A DNA stretch of 64,000 nucleotides from Leifsonia poae (GTDB lineage: Bacteria > Actinomycetota > Actinomycetes > Actinomycetales > Microbacteriaceae): the NCBI RefSeq assembly GCF_027921845.1, contig NZ_BSEN01000004.1, forward strand, positions 55,696 to 119,695, given 5' to 3'. Below, in pieces: positions 25,224 to 33,140 of the stretch. The notes under the pieces are model-generated. The model did no database searches, had not been told where the DNA came from, and worked only from the letters and a program-made list of their open reading frames with translations. The first letter of the stretch is position 1. Every line of letters starts with the position of its first letter. Made by a program: the position numbers and the translations under genes.

Positions 25224-25901
25224 ATTACACCCGTCGAGCACCGAACGTGGCTCGTGATCCCTCTTTACAACGAAGCGCCTGTCGTGCGCGCCGTCGTGGA
25301 AGAGGCGCGTAAGACGTTCCCCAAGGTCGTCTGCGTCGACGACGGGAGCACCGATGCCTCCGTCGTCGAGGCGCGTGCCGCCGGTGCGGTCGTCGTCCGT
25401 CATCCGGTCAATCTCGGACAGGGTGCCTCCCTGCGCACCGGGCTCGATTATGCGCTCGCCGATCCGTCCGCCGACTACTTCGTGACGTTCGACGCCGACG
25501 GTCAGCACCAGGTCGCCGACGCCGTCGCGATGGTGCACATGCTCGACGAGCAGCCGCTCGACATCGTGGTCGGCTCGCGCTTCCTCGACAAACGCACCAA
25601 GGTCGCCTTCGTCAAACGCGTCGTGCTGAAGCTGGGTGTCGTCTTCGAGCGGATGAGCAGCGGGGTCCAGCTCACCGACGCGCACAACGGCCTCCGGGCA
25701 TTCAATCGCCACGCTGCCGAGACGGTCGCCATCACGCAGAACCGCATGGCGCACGCGTCGGAGATCGTGTCGGAGATCGGTCGCAACCGACTGCGCTGGG
25801 CCGAGGCGCCGGTGCACGTGGTCTACACGGACTACTCGCGGTCGAAGGGCCAGTCCGTCTGGAACTCGGTCAACATCCTCAGCGATCTGTTCCTGAAGTA
25901 G
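25224..25901 (+). CDS. GT2 glycosyltransferase with probable ATT start
   Basis: The 225-residue protein is a small polyprenyl-phosphate-type GT2 with LVIPLYNEAPVVRAVV, VVCVDDGSTD, HPVNLGQGASLRTGLDYAL and the metal motif TFDADGQHQ. The frame is closed upstream by a TGA at 25194. Within it the only ATG/GTG/TTG before the first strand is GTG 25254, inside that strand (TWL-VIPLYNE), which would remove about ten residues. ATT 25224 has a strong AGAGGAG 7-8 nt upstream and gives a normal N-terminus, so it is annotated as the start. DUF2304 follows 8 bases later, a common GT2 partner. Confidence 0.75.
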   Translation: MTPVEHRTWLVIPLYNEAPVVRAVVEEARKTFPKVVCVDDGSTDASVVEARAAGAVVVRHPVNLGQGASLRTGLDYALADPSADYFVTFDADGQHQVADAVAMVHMLDEQPLDIVVGSRFLDKRTKVAFVKRVVLKLGVVFERMSSGVQLTDAHNGLRAFNRHAAETVAITQNRMAHASEIVSEIGRNRLRWAEAPVHVVYTDYSRSKGQSVWNSVNILSDLFLK

Positions 25902-25909
25902 GAGACACC

Positions 25910-26428
25910 GTGGACACGGGACAACTCACCATCAAGATCATCCTGATCATCGTTCTCGCAGCCTTTGCGATCTTTCTGATCCTGCCGGGCCGCGGGGTGC
26001 GCCATCTGGCGATCCGCCGGCTGGTCATGCTGCTCCTGGTGGCCGTCGTCGTGCTCGCCGTCATCTTCCCGTCGGCCGTGACGGCCGTCGCCCGCGTCGT
26101 CGGCGTCGGCAGAGGCACCGACCTGCTGCTCTACGGGCTGATCGTCGTCTTCGTCGGCAATTCGATCCTGCAGCAGCGCAGGCACCGCCATACCGAACGG
26201 GAGATCACCGAGCTCGCCCGGCAGCTCGCCATCCTCCAGGCGCCGCGAGCGGGAGACGCGTTCCCCGACGTGGCGGAGGGCGTCGCCGAGCCCGTCGTCG
26301 AGCCCGTCGTCGCGCCCATCGGTGCAGCCGGTCAGGCGTCGGTACTGCCGGCGGCCGAAACAGTCGCCCCGTCCGGTTCTGAGCAAACGCGTAGTGGCTC
26401 TTCGGATACTCAGAGACCCATCTCATAG
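25910..26428 (+). CDS. DUF2304 membrane protein
   Basis: The 172-residue protein has three predicted membrane spans (about residues 7-26, 38-56 and 70-86). A cytoplasmic helix QQRRHRHTEREITELARQLAIL follows, then a Pro/Val/Ala-rich tail. DUF2304 proteins sit beside GT2 polyprenyl-phosphate transferases and probably act as membrane partner. GTG 25910 has AGGAGA from the upstream stop region. Its TAG stop (26426-26428) is at the same time the first half of the TAGAAT -10 box of the following galE gene. Confidence 0.82.
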   Translation: MDTGQLTIKIILIIVLAAFAIFLILPGRGVRHLAIRRLVMLLLVAVVVLAVIFPSAVTAVARVVGVGRGTDLLLYGLIVVFVGNSILQQRRHRHTEREITELARQLAILQAPRAGDAFPDVAEGVAEPVVEPVVAPIGAAGQASVLPAAETVAPSGSEQTRSGSSDTQRPIS

Positions 26429-26431
26429 AAT
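26426..26431 (+). promoter_or_regulatory. -10 hexamer fused to the DUF2304 stop codon
   Basis: TAGAAT begins with the TAG stop of the DUF2304 gene and is 7 nt before ATG 26439. Confidence 0.65.
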
Positions 26432-26438
26432 CGGGCCC

Positions 26439-27416
26439 ATGCGAATCCTCGTCACCGGCGGCGCCGGCTACATCGGCGCGCACGTGGTGCGCCTGCTGCG
26501 GCGCCGCGGCGACCATGTGGTCATCGTGGACGACCTCGCGACCGGGGATGCCGGCCGGGTTCCGGATGTACGCATCGAGCAACTCGATCTCTCAGAGCCG
26601 TCGTCGGTCTCGCGCGTAGCGAGCCTGCTCGCCGATGAGAAGATCGAGGCGGTCCTGCACTTCGCAGCCCGAAAGCAGGTCTTCGAGTCTGTTCAGCGAC
26701 CCGCCTGGTATTTCCAGCAGAACGTCGCCGGACTCGCCAACCTGTTGCTTGCCATGGAAGACGCTTCCGTCACCCGGCTCGTCTTCTCGTCCTCGGCGGC
26801 CGTGTACGGCAGTGCGACGGGAAACGCCATCCCCGAAGACGCCGACGCCGTGCCGGTGAACCCGTACGGCGAGACCAAACTGGTCGGCGAGCAGCTCGTG
26901 CGCGACGCCGCGACCGCGTTCGGCCTGTCCGCGGTCAGCCTGCGCTACTTCAACGTCGCCGGTACCGGATGGCCGGAGCTGGCCGACCGTGCCGTGCTCA
27001 ACCTCGTCCCCATGGTCATCGAACGCATCGAGAACGGACTGCCGCCCCTGATCTTCGGCGACGACTACGACACGGCCGATGGGACCTGTGTGCGCGACTA
27101 CGTGCACGTGCTCGACCTCGCTGAGGCGCACCTGGCCGCCGTCGACCGCACGGCCGCCGACGAGCCTGGCCACACGGTGTTCAACGTGGGCACGGGCGAG
27201 GGCACGAGCGTGCGGGCGATGGTCGAGGCCATCCTCGCTGTGTCGGGTTCGGCGCTGCGACCGGAGACCGCTCCGCGCCGGCACGGGGACGCCGGCATCG
27301 TGGTCGCATCGCCCGCGAAGATCGAACGCGAGCTCGGCTGGCGTGCCAGCCGTGGCCTCGACGAGATCGTCACCTCGGCGTGGGACGCCCACGCCTCCCG
27401 GTCGGCTCTCGCGTGA
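26439..27416 (+). CDS. galE: UDP-glucose 4-epimerase
   Basis: The 325-residue short-chain dehydrogenase-type epimerase interconverts UDP-glucose and UDP-galactose, or their N-acetyl forms. It starts MRILVTGGAGYIGAHVVRLL (NAD site), and has FAARKQVFESVQRP, FSSSAAVYG, the catalytic PYGETKLVGEQ (Tyr-x3-Lys) and RYFNVAGTG, with a FGDDYDTADGTCVRDYVHV segment typical of GalE. ATG 26439 is leaderless by geometry. The stop overlaps the GT2 start as GTGA. A second galE lies at 34399-35361, so two activated sugars or two expression states are needed. Confidence 0.92.
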   Translation: MRILVTGGAGYIGAHVVRLLRRRGDHVVIVDDLATGDAGRVPDVRIEQLDLSEPSSVSRVASLLADEKIEAVLHFAARKQVFESVQRPAWYFQQNVAGLANLLLAMEDASVTRLVFSSSAAVYGSATGNAIPEDADAVPVNPYGETKLVGEQLVRDAATAFGLSAVSLRYFNVAGTGWPELADRAVLNLVPMVIERIENGLPPLIFGDDYDTADGTCVRDYVHVLDLAEAHLAAVDRTAADEPGHTVFNVGTGEGTSVRAMVEAILAVSGSALRPETAPRRHGDAGIVVASPAKIERELGWRASRGLDEIVTSAWDAHASRSALA

Positions 27417-28390
27417 CGCGTCTCTCGGTCGCGTTGTGCACGTACAACGGCCGCCCCTATATCGCCGAGCAGTTGCTGAGCATCCTCGATCAGCGACCCG
27501 CTGCCTCTCAGCTCGTGGTCTCCGACGACGGGTCCGATGACGGCACGGTGGCCGTCGTGCGCGAGACGATCGCCTCGCGCGACGATGTGCCGGAGCTCGT
27601 CGTGCTCGAGGGCGATGCTCCGACCGGCGTCACCGCGAATTTCGAGCGTGCCATCGCCGCGGCCGATGGCGACCTGGTGGCGCTGAGCGATCAGGATGAC
27701 CGCTGGCATCCCGGGCGGCTCCGCACGATCACCGAGCGCTTCGCCGCCGACCCGTCTCTCACCTTCCTGCACACGGACGCCGCCTTGGTCGACGAGAACG
27801 GCGTGGCCCTCGGACGCACGCTCTTCGAGTCGCTCGAAGTCTCTCCCGCGGAGTTCCGGGCCGAGCGGAGCGGCGACGCGTTCCGGGTGCTGCTGCGCCG
27901 CAACCTCGCGACCGGTGCCACGGCGGTGTTCCGTCGCGACCTGGTGGAGCGGGCGATGCCGTTCCCGCCGGAATGGGTGCACGATGAGTGGCTCGCGATC
28001 ATCGCGTCGGTGACGGGTCGTGTCGACGTGCTCGAGGAGCCCACCATCGACTACCGCCTGCACGGCTCCAACCTCATCGGCGTGGCCGAGCCGACCTTCC
28101 GGTACAAGGTGTCGCGCGTCCTGCAGAACCGCGGCGATCGCAACCTGATGCTCGCCCGCCGCTTCGCCGTGCTCGCCGACCGTCTCGCCGAACTCGGCGA
28201 CGCCGTGCCGGAGGGCGTGCTGGAGCACGCGAGGGCGAAGGCCGCGTTCGAGGCGGAGCGCGCGGCGCTGCCGGGGAACCGCCTCAAGCGGGTGCGCGCG
28301 GTGCTCGCCCTCTGGCGGCGTGGACTGTACGTGCAGTACGCCAGCCGCGGCACGGCGGATGTTCTGCGCGATCTGTTCCAGCCCGCTTAG
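27413..28390 (+). CDS. GT2 glycosyltransferase, rhamnosyltransferase-like
   Basis: The 325-residue enzyme has LSVALCTYNGRPYIAEQL, the VVSDDGSDDGTV motif, LSDQDDRWHPGRL and TFLHTDAALVDENG. This pattern matches the WfgS/RgpF-related GT2 family with QDD as metal site. The second part (WVHDEWLAIIAS, DYRLHGSNLIG) is also typical. GTG 27413 overlaps the galE stop (GTGA), so translation is coupled and the sugar made by GalE may be its donor. The stop overlaps the convergent polymerase gene by 4 bases. Donor identity is not visible. Confidence 0.87.
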   Translation: MTRLSVALCTYNGRPYIAEQLLSILDQRPAASQLVVSDDGSDDGTVAVVRETIASRDDVPELVVLEGDAPTGVTANFERAIAAADGDLVALSDQDDRWHPGRLRTITERFAADPSLTFLHTDAALVDENGVALGRTLFESLEVSPAEFRAERSGDAFRVLLRRNLATGATAVFRRDLVERAMPFPPEWVHDEWLAIIASVTGRVDVLEEPTIDYRLHGSNLIGVAEPTFRYKVSRVLQNRGDRNLMLARRFAVLADRLAELGDAVPEGVLEHARAKAAFEAERAALPGNRLKRVRAVLALWRRGLYVQYASRGTADVLRDLFQPA

Positions 28391-29682
28391 ACCTGCTGCG
28401 GCTCCCGGTGCGGCAGGTGCCGCCGCCAGCTCATCCCCTGCGAGGCCTTCACCGCGCAGATCACCAGCAGCAGCCATCCGGCCTCGACCAGGATGGAGCT
28501 CTCGAAGACGCTCGTGGTGAGCAGGGCCACGAGCACGAGCGGCGCCCAGGCGTACACGACGCTGCGCTTGTTCGAGGCGAGCAGCCAGGAGCGGCCGAAC
28601 GCGAGGGCGAGCAGGGCGACGAACAGCAGGACGCCGATGATGCCGACCTGCAGGTAGACGTCGAGGTAGGCGTTGAGGCCGTCGGTGTGCGCTGAACCGG
28701 TGGCGGCCTGGATGGCCGTGAACGGGTAGATGTCCTGCGGCCATTGGCCGACCCATCCCCAGCCGACCGTCTGGTTGACCGGGATGAGCTCCCAGATCTG
28801 GATCCACAGCCGGTACCGCACCTGGAAGTCGGCGCGGGCGTTCAGCAGGTCGATGACGCGCGTGCGGTACACGTAGGCCAGCACGAGCGCGACGATCGTC
28901 AGCGCCGCGAGCCCCCACTGGTAGTAGCGGCGGTGTTTCGCCTGCACCTGGCGCAACGCGAAGAGAGCGAGCGTCGCCAGGCCGACGACGAGCGACACCG
29001 CGGCGATCACGGGGGAGTGGGCGAGCAGGATGCTGAGCACGGCGAGCGTGATCGACACCGCGGCCAGCGGCGGCCGCACCGACCGGGTGCGCAGCTCGAC
29101 GAGGAACGTGACGAAGGCGATGAGGGCGACGATGCTCAGCTGGTTGCGGGAGCCGAACAGCCCCTGGATCGGACCGCCGCCGGCGATGTTCCCCTGGATG
29201 CCCAGGAACCGGATCGGCAGGTCGATGATCAGCCCGCTGAACACCTCGAGCGCGAGAGATGCCGTGAGCAGGAACCGCAGCACGTCGCCGACCACCCGCA
29301 CGATCTGGATCGCGTCGCGCACGAGGGCGATGTAGATCGCGAGGAAGGCGAAGCTCAGCTGATAGACCACGCCGGCGAGCGTCGCCCATTGGTAGCTGCT
29401 CCAGAAGAGACTGATCGCGCACCAGCCGACGAAGACGAGGATGGAGATCGGAAGCAGGCCGTGCCACTCGATCATGCGGCGCTGGGCGATGAACGAGAGG
29501 GCCGCGAGCACCACGAGCACGGCGATCGCGCCGATCAGGCCGGGCCAGCCGATGACGGCCCGGATCGCGTGGGTGGAGAACCCGACGCCGACGGCCACCA
29601 GCGAGAGCACGGAGTTGAACCGCGCAGAGCCGAGGAACTCGGTCACCGCGACGGGGACCAGGGGACGTCGGGTCGCGGCCAT
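28387..29682 (-). CDS. O-antigen ligase/polymerase-family membrane protein (Wzy-like), copy 2
   Basis: The 431-residue protein has about 11-12 membrane spans and the large extracytoplasmic loop near residues 265-330. In it GWGWVGQWPQDIYPF and HTDGLNAYLDVYLQVGIIG match the Wzy_C (PF04932) core. Such proteins join or polymerise lipid-linked glycans outside the membrane. It is a clear paralogue of the next gene (29692-31008). ATG 29682 is leaderless by geometry: TAGGAT at 29694-29689 begins with the paralogue's TAG stop. Gram-positive members can act on teichuronic or other wall polymers; the exact role is unknown. Confidence 0.85.
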   Translation of the reverse strand: MAATRRPLVPVAVTEFLGSARFNSVLSLVAVGVGFSTHAIRAVIGWPGLIGAIAVLVVLAALSFIAQRRMIEWHGLLPISILVFVGWCAISLFWSSYQWATLAGVVYQLSFAFLAIYIALVRDAIQIVRVVGDVLRFLLTASLALEVFSGLIIDLPIRFLGIQGNIAGGGPIQGLFGSRNQLSIVALIAFVTFLVELRTRSVRPPLAAVSITLAVLSILLAHSPVIAAVSLVVGLATLALFALRQVQAKHRRYYQWGLAALTIVALVLAYVYRTRVIDLLNARADFQVRYRLWIQIWELIPVNQTVGWGWVGQWPQDIYPFTAIQAATGSAHTDGLNAYLDVYLQVGIIGVLLFVALLALAFGRSWLLASNKRSVVYAWAPLVLVALLTTSVFESSILVEAGWLLLVICAVKASQGMSWRRHLPHREPQQV

Positions 29683-29688
29683 GCAGCA

Positions 29689-29694
29689 ATCCTA
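29689..29694 (-). promoter_or_regulatory. -10 hexamer fused to the upstream stop codon
   Basis: TAGGAT on the minus strand starts with the TAG stop of the upstream polymerase and is 6 nt before ATG 29682. Confidence 0.65.
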
Positions 29695-31008
29695 CGGTGC
29701 GGTCTGCTTCGTCTTCAGTGAGAACACGACCAGGAGCAGCCAGCCGCCCTCGATGATCAGGCGGCTCTCCGCAACGCTCTGGGCGAGGTAGGCCGCGAGT
29801 ACGAGCAGCGGCAGCAGGGTCAGCGCGGAGTACGGCTTGTCATCGACGACGCCCGTGCGCGGCCGGTCGACGGCGAGGAACCAGGAGCGCTTCAGCGTGG
29901 CGAGCACCAGCAGGATGAAGACGACGAGACCGACGATGCCCAGCTGGAGCCAGACGTCGAGCCACACGTTGTGCGCCTGCAGGTACTGGACCCCGTTGCG
30001 AACGGCGAGACCGTCGAAGGGGGCGACCCACGGCGCCCAGTAGCTCACCCAGCCCCAGCCGAACGCCGGGCGCTGCTGAGCCAGGCCGATCACCGAGTCC
30101 CAGATCGTGAGGCGCCCGGTGAGGTCTTCGCTCTTGCCGAGCAGACCCGGGATGCGCGAGGCGAACACAATGGACAGCACGACGCCGACGACCAGGAGGG
30201 CCGCCGCCGTGAGGTAGACCGGCCGTCGATGGTCGGGGCCGGCCCGTCGCGTCCAGAGGGCGAACGCGAGCACCACGACGGTGAAGAGCAGAGCGACGAT
30301 GACCGTCGACGAGCGGGTGAGCGCGAAGGTGAGAAGCCCGACGACGATCCAGGCGATGCCCACCGAGCGCCGCACCGTGCGATCGGCGAGCTGGATGCCG
30401 AACACGATGAGGGCGAGCAGCGCGATCATCGCCAGCAGGTTGCTGTTGCCCAGGATGCCCTGGATCTGGCCGCCGTGGAACAGCAGGTCCCTGCTCCAGT
30501 AGAACGCCGCCGGCTGCTTTCCCGGAGGATACGTAGCCCAGGGGGGCAGCACCGGCTGTCGGACGAACAGCGAGACGATCAGCTCGAAGACCAGCGAGAG
30601 CCCCAGGATCCAGCGGAACGCGTTGCCGAGGGCCCGCAGCAGCTGCGGCCAGTCGAGGCAGAGGGCGACGAACACGGCGGCGGTGGTGGTCGACCACTGG
30701 GCGAGCACGCCGAGGGCGCTCGCACCCGGGTAGAACGACCACGCGATCGACACCGTGAGCAGCAGCAGGAACAGGGCGAGCATCCGGGGCGTACGCCGCC
30801 AGTTGAAGGCGGGGCGCCGGCGCACGAGGAACACGATGCTGCCGACCAGCAGCAGGCCGTCGAGTGCGAAGTACGCGGGCCAGCTGATCAGGTTGCGCCA
30901 GAAATCACCAGCGAAGAGCGTGAAGATCACCAGGGTCGCGAACGCCACCGCGCCTCCGCCGCCCGTGGCGGTGCGGGTCGGCCGGCGGGTCGATGCTGCG
31001 GTGGTCAC
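29692..31008 (-). CDS. O-antigen ligase/polymerase-family membrane protein (Wzy-like), copy 1
   Basis: The 438-residue multispan protein has a Thr/Arg-rich N-terminus and about 12 hydrophobic segments. The Wzy_C-type loop contains FGWGWVSYWAPWVAPF and QAHNVWLDVWLQLGIVGL. Compared with copy 2, the same order of motifs (GWGWV, then H-N/D-G-L-N-x-YLDVYLQVGIIG, and ESRLIIEGGWLLLVVFSLK at the end) is conserved, so the pair arose by tandem duplication. GTG 31008 overlaps the stop of the GH16-like gene as GTGA, so it is coupled to it. A role in glycan polymerisation or ligation is inferred from family. Confidence 0.86.
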   Translation of the reverse strand: MTTAASTRRPTRTATGGGGAVAFATLVIFTLFAGDFWRNLISWPAYFALDGLLLVGSIVFLVRRRPAFNWRRTPRMLALFLLLLTVSIAWSFYPGASALGVLAQWSTTTAAVFVALCLDWPQLLRALGNAFRWILGLSLVFELIVSLFVRQPVLPPWATYPPGKQPAAFYWSRDLLFHGGQIQGILGNSNLLAMIALLALIVFGIQLADRTVRRSVGIAWIVVGLLTFALTRSSTVIVALLFTVVVLAFALWTRRAGPDHRRPVYLTAAALLVVGVVLSIVFASRIPGLLGKSEDLTGRLTIWDSVIGLAQQRPAFGWGWVSYWAPWVAPFDGLAVRNGVQYLQAHNVWLDVWLQLGIVGLVVFILLVLATLKRSWFLAVDRPRTGVVDDKPYSALTLLPLLVLAAYLAQSVAESRLIIEGGWLLLVVFSLKTKQTAP

Positions 31009-31784
31009 CTCGAAAGACTAATGGAGCGGGCCTGCGACGACCCTTCGACCCGGCGCACGGCGAGCTCGGCGACGGGTGTCACCGCATCCGGGTCGTCGCC
31101 GGGGGCGCGATCGGGGAAGTCGAAGACGCCGAGGATGAGCTGCAGCGGGTAGTCGGGCGCGATCGCGACGCTGCGGGTCGCGTCGCCGTCGACCGAGAAC
31201 TCCACGCCGTCGGGGCTCCAATCGGCGGCGTAGACGTGCCAGTCGTTCACGTCGACGCCCAAGTCGATCGCGTCGAAGTCCTCGCGCAGTCGCGGATCGC
31301 GGAACGGGTGCACGCCGCTCCCGACGAGTCCCGTGTCGCCGAACACCTCCACGAGGCAGATCTCGCCGCAGCGCTCCGGGCGGTCTTCGAGGCCGACCAT
31401 CCAGGCCGAGAACATGGATCGAGCTGAGATCGTGGCGCGGCACTCCACCTCGATGCGGCCGTAGAGCGGCGCGAAACCGATCACGGTCGGCTGCTCCTCG
31501 CGCACGGTCAAGCCCGCGCGGAACGGCTGCTGGCCATCGGCGCTGCCCACCGGCCCGGATCGGTTCCCGGTCTGAACCGCGGAGACCCGCAACGGCCCCT
31601 CGTGGAGGTCGGGGCACCACAACGGATGCGCCGGCGGAATGCTGAGCGAGAGCTCGCCCCCAGCGACGCGATAGGTCGCTGCCGAGGCGGCGCGCGAACT
31701 CCAGGCCGGCAGGTAGCTCGTGGTCCACACCGCCGGATCCAGGTCGTCGCCGTCGAATGTCTCGACGAAGCGCGCCATCGCCAT
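31005..31784 (-). CDS. GH16-like beta-glucanase-fold protein without signal peptide
   Basis: The 259-residue protein matches the concanavalin-type GH16 fold: FVETFDGDDLDPAVWTTSYLPAW at the start, YGRIEVECRATIS in the centre, then GEICLVEVFG, and DWHVYAADWSPDGVEFSVDG. The canonical catalytic motif is E-I-D-x-x-E; here it is Glu141-Ile-Cys143-Leu-Val-Glu146, so the assisting Asp is Cys. No signal peptide or membrane span is visible, so it stays in the cytoplasm unless another route exists. ATG 31784 is leaderless (TAGCGT at 31796-31791, containing the manA stop). It is coupled to the polymerase gene by GTGA, suggesting a glycan-linked role other than secreted hydrolysis. Confidence 0.75.
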   Translation of the reverse strand: MAMARFVETFDGDDLDPAVWTTSYLPAWSSRAASAATYRVAGGELSLSIPPAHPLWCPDLHEGPLRVSAVQTGNRSGPVGSADGQQPFRAGLTVREEQPTVIGFAPLYGRIEVECRATISARSMFSAWMVGLEDRPERCGEICLVEVFGDTGLVGSGVHPFRDPRLREDFDAIDLGVDVNDWHVYAADWSPDGVEFSVDGDATRSVAIAPDYPLQLILGVFDFPDRAPGDDPDAVTPVAELAVRRVEGSSQARSISLSR

Positions 31785-31790
31785 ACCGGG

Positions 31791-31796
31791 ACGCTA
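31791..31796 (-). promoter_or_regulatory. -10 hexamer fused to the manA stop codon
   Basis: TAGCGT on the minus strand starts with the manA TAG stop and is 6 nt before ATG 31784. Confidence 0.65.
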
Positions 31797-33014
31797 CACG
31801 TTGGGTGCGGCCACGAAAAGCGTTCCGGAGCCGCTGATCGTCAGCGCCTCTTCGTCCGGTGTCACGAAGACCGACTCGCCGCGCGCCACGGTGATGCGCC
31901 CGTGCGCGCCGTCGATCGTCACCTCGCCGGCCGTGCAGAGTGCGATCGCGGCACCCGGCAGCGCGAGACGCACCTCGTCGACGCCGTCGCCCACGACGAC
32001 GTGGTCGAGCGCGAAGTCGGGCTCCTCGGGCCGGAACACCTCGACGCCGGGTGCGGGGCGCTCCGGCTCGAGCGGGGTGGCGTCGATGGGGGAGAAGTCG
32101 AGGATGCTCACCAGTTCGGGCACATCGATGCGCTTGGGGGTCAGGCCGCCGCGCAGCACGTTGTCGCTCGCCGCCATCAGCTCGATGCCGAGGCCGCGCA
32201 GGTAGGCGTGGATGTTGCCGGCGGGCAGGTAGAGCACCTGGCCGGCCCGGAGGGTGGCGCGGTTGAGCAGGAGGGCGAGCACGATTCCGGGGTCGCCCGG
32301 GAACGCCGCTGCGAGCATCCGCACCGTGTCGGCCGCCACGGCCAGGTCGTCGCCGGCCGGGTCCGCGTCGACGGATGCGGTGGTGGTGACCACCGCGTCG
32401 ACCAGCTGTGCGACGGCCGGGTCGCCGCCGAGCAGCCATTCGGTGGCCGAGCGCAGAACGGCGGCGGGCTCGCCGGTGAGGGTCTCGGCGAACGCGGCGA
32501 TCGTGGCACGTTCGCCGTCGGCCGCGGTGTCGGCGATGCGCGCGAACAGCCGGGCGCTGCGCTCGACATCGCGGAAGCCGCAGAGGGCGTCGAACGTGTC
32601 GCTGACGGCGAAGATCAGCTCCGGCTTGTGGGAGGCGTCTTTGTAGTTGCGGTCGGGGGAGTCGAGGGGGATTCCCGCGGCGTTCTCGCGGGCGAACCCG
32701 GCCGCGGCCTGCGCGTTCGAGGGGTGCGCCTGCAGCGAGAGCGGGCCGGCGGCGGCGAGCACCTTGAGCAGATAAGGGAGGCGCTTCACGCCCTCACCCA
32801 GCGCCGAACCGGGCTCATGGGCGATCCACGAAGCGAGGTCCGCCGCGCCGCCGGTCTGCGATGGATCGAGGATCACCGAGGGCGAGCCGGCGTGCGCTCC
32901 GAGCCACAGCTCCGCCTCCGGATGACCCGACGGAGTCGTTCCGAGCAGCCCGGCGATCGCCGTGGTGGACCCCCAGGCGTAATCGCGAGGAGTATTGCCG
33001 ATGCGCACAAACAT
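31794..33014 (-). CDS. manA: Mannose-6-phosphate isomerase, class I
   Basis: The 406-residue zinc enzyme interconverts fructose-6-phosphate and mannose-6-phosphate. It shows RDYAWGSTTAIAGLLG, the substrate-loop HPEAELWLGAHAGSPS, the zinc-site segments LQAHPS and DASHKPELIFAV, and VLYLPAGNIHAYLRGLGIELMAASDNVLRGG. Length is typical of class I. ATG 33014 has GGAAGGGA upstream (33033-33026) and a minus-strand TAGTTT (33050-33045) as candidate -10. With manB (41.4 kb) it supplies mannose-1-phosphate. manA, whiB2 and manB lie close together in mycobacteria too. Confidence 0.93.
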   Translation of the reverse strand: MFVRIGNTPRDYAWGSTTAIAGLLGTTPSGHPEAELWLGAHAGSPSVILDPSQTGGAADLASWIAHEPGSALGEGVKRLPYLLKVLAAAGPLSLQAHPSNAQAAAGFARENAAGIPLDSPDRNYKDASHKPELIFAVSDTFDALCGFRDVERSARLFARIADTAADGERATIAAFAETLTGEPAAVLRSATEWLLGGDPAVAQLVDAVVTTTASVDADPAGDDLAVAADTVRMLAAAFPGDPGIVLALLLNRATLRAGQVLYLPAGNIHAYLRGLGIELMAASDNVLRGGLTPKRIDVPELVSILDFSPIDATPLEPERPAPGVEVFRPEEPDFALDHVVVGDGVDEVRLALPGAAIALCTAGEVTIDGAHGRITVARGESVFVTPDEEALTISGSGTLFVAAPNV

Positions 33015-33082
33015 CCGTGACGGTCCCTTCCGAATCGTTAGACCAAACTACCAACCGCTTTGAGCGGCCGGTGCCACCTGCC

Positions 33083-33088
33083 TAGGCT
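33083..33088 (+). promoter_or_regulatory. -10 hexamer of the acyl-CoA dehydrogenase gene
   Basis: TAGGCT gives a leader of about 46 nt; the GGAG Shine-Dalgarno lies 7 nt before ATG 33141. Confidence 0.45.
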
Positions 33089-33140
33089 GACGCTGGTCCT
33101 CTTGGACGGCATCCGCACCCCGGCACGCAATGGAGCAGAC

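Noticed and set aside
27098-29689. Open frame of 863 codons on the minus strand
   Set aside because: Covers a GT2 and a polymerase in the wrong frame; the true genes have domain motifs.
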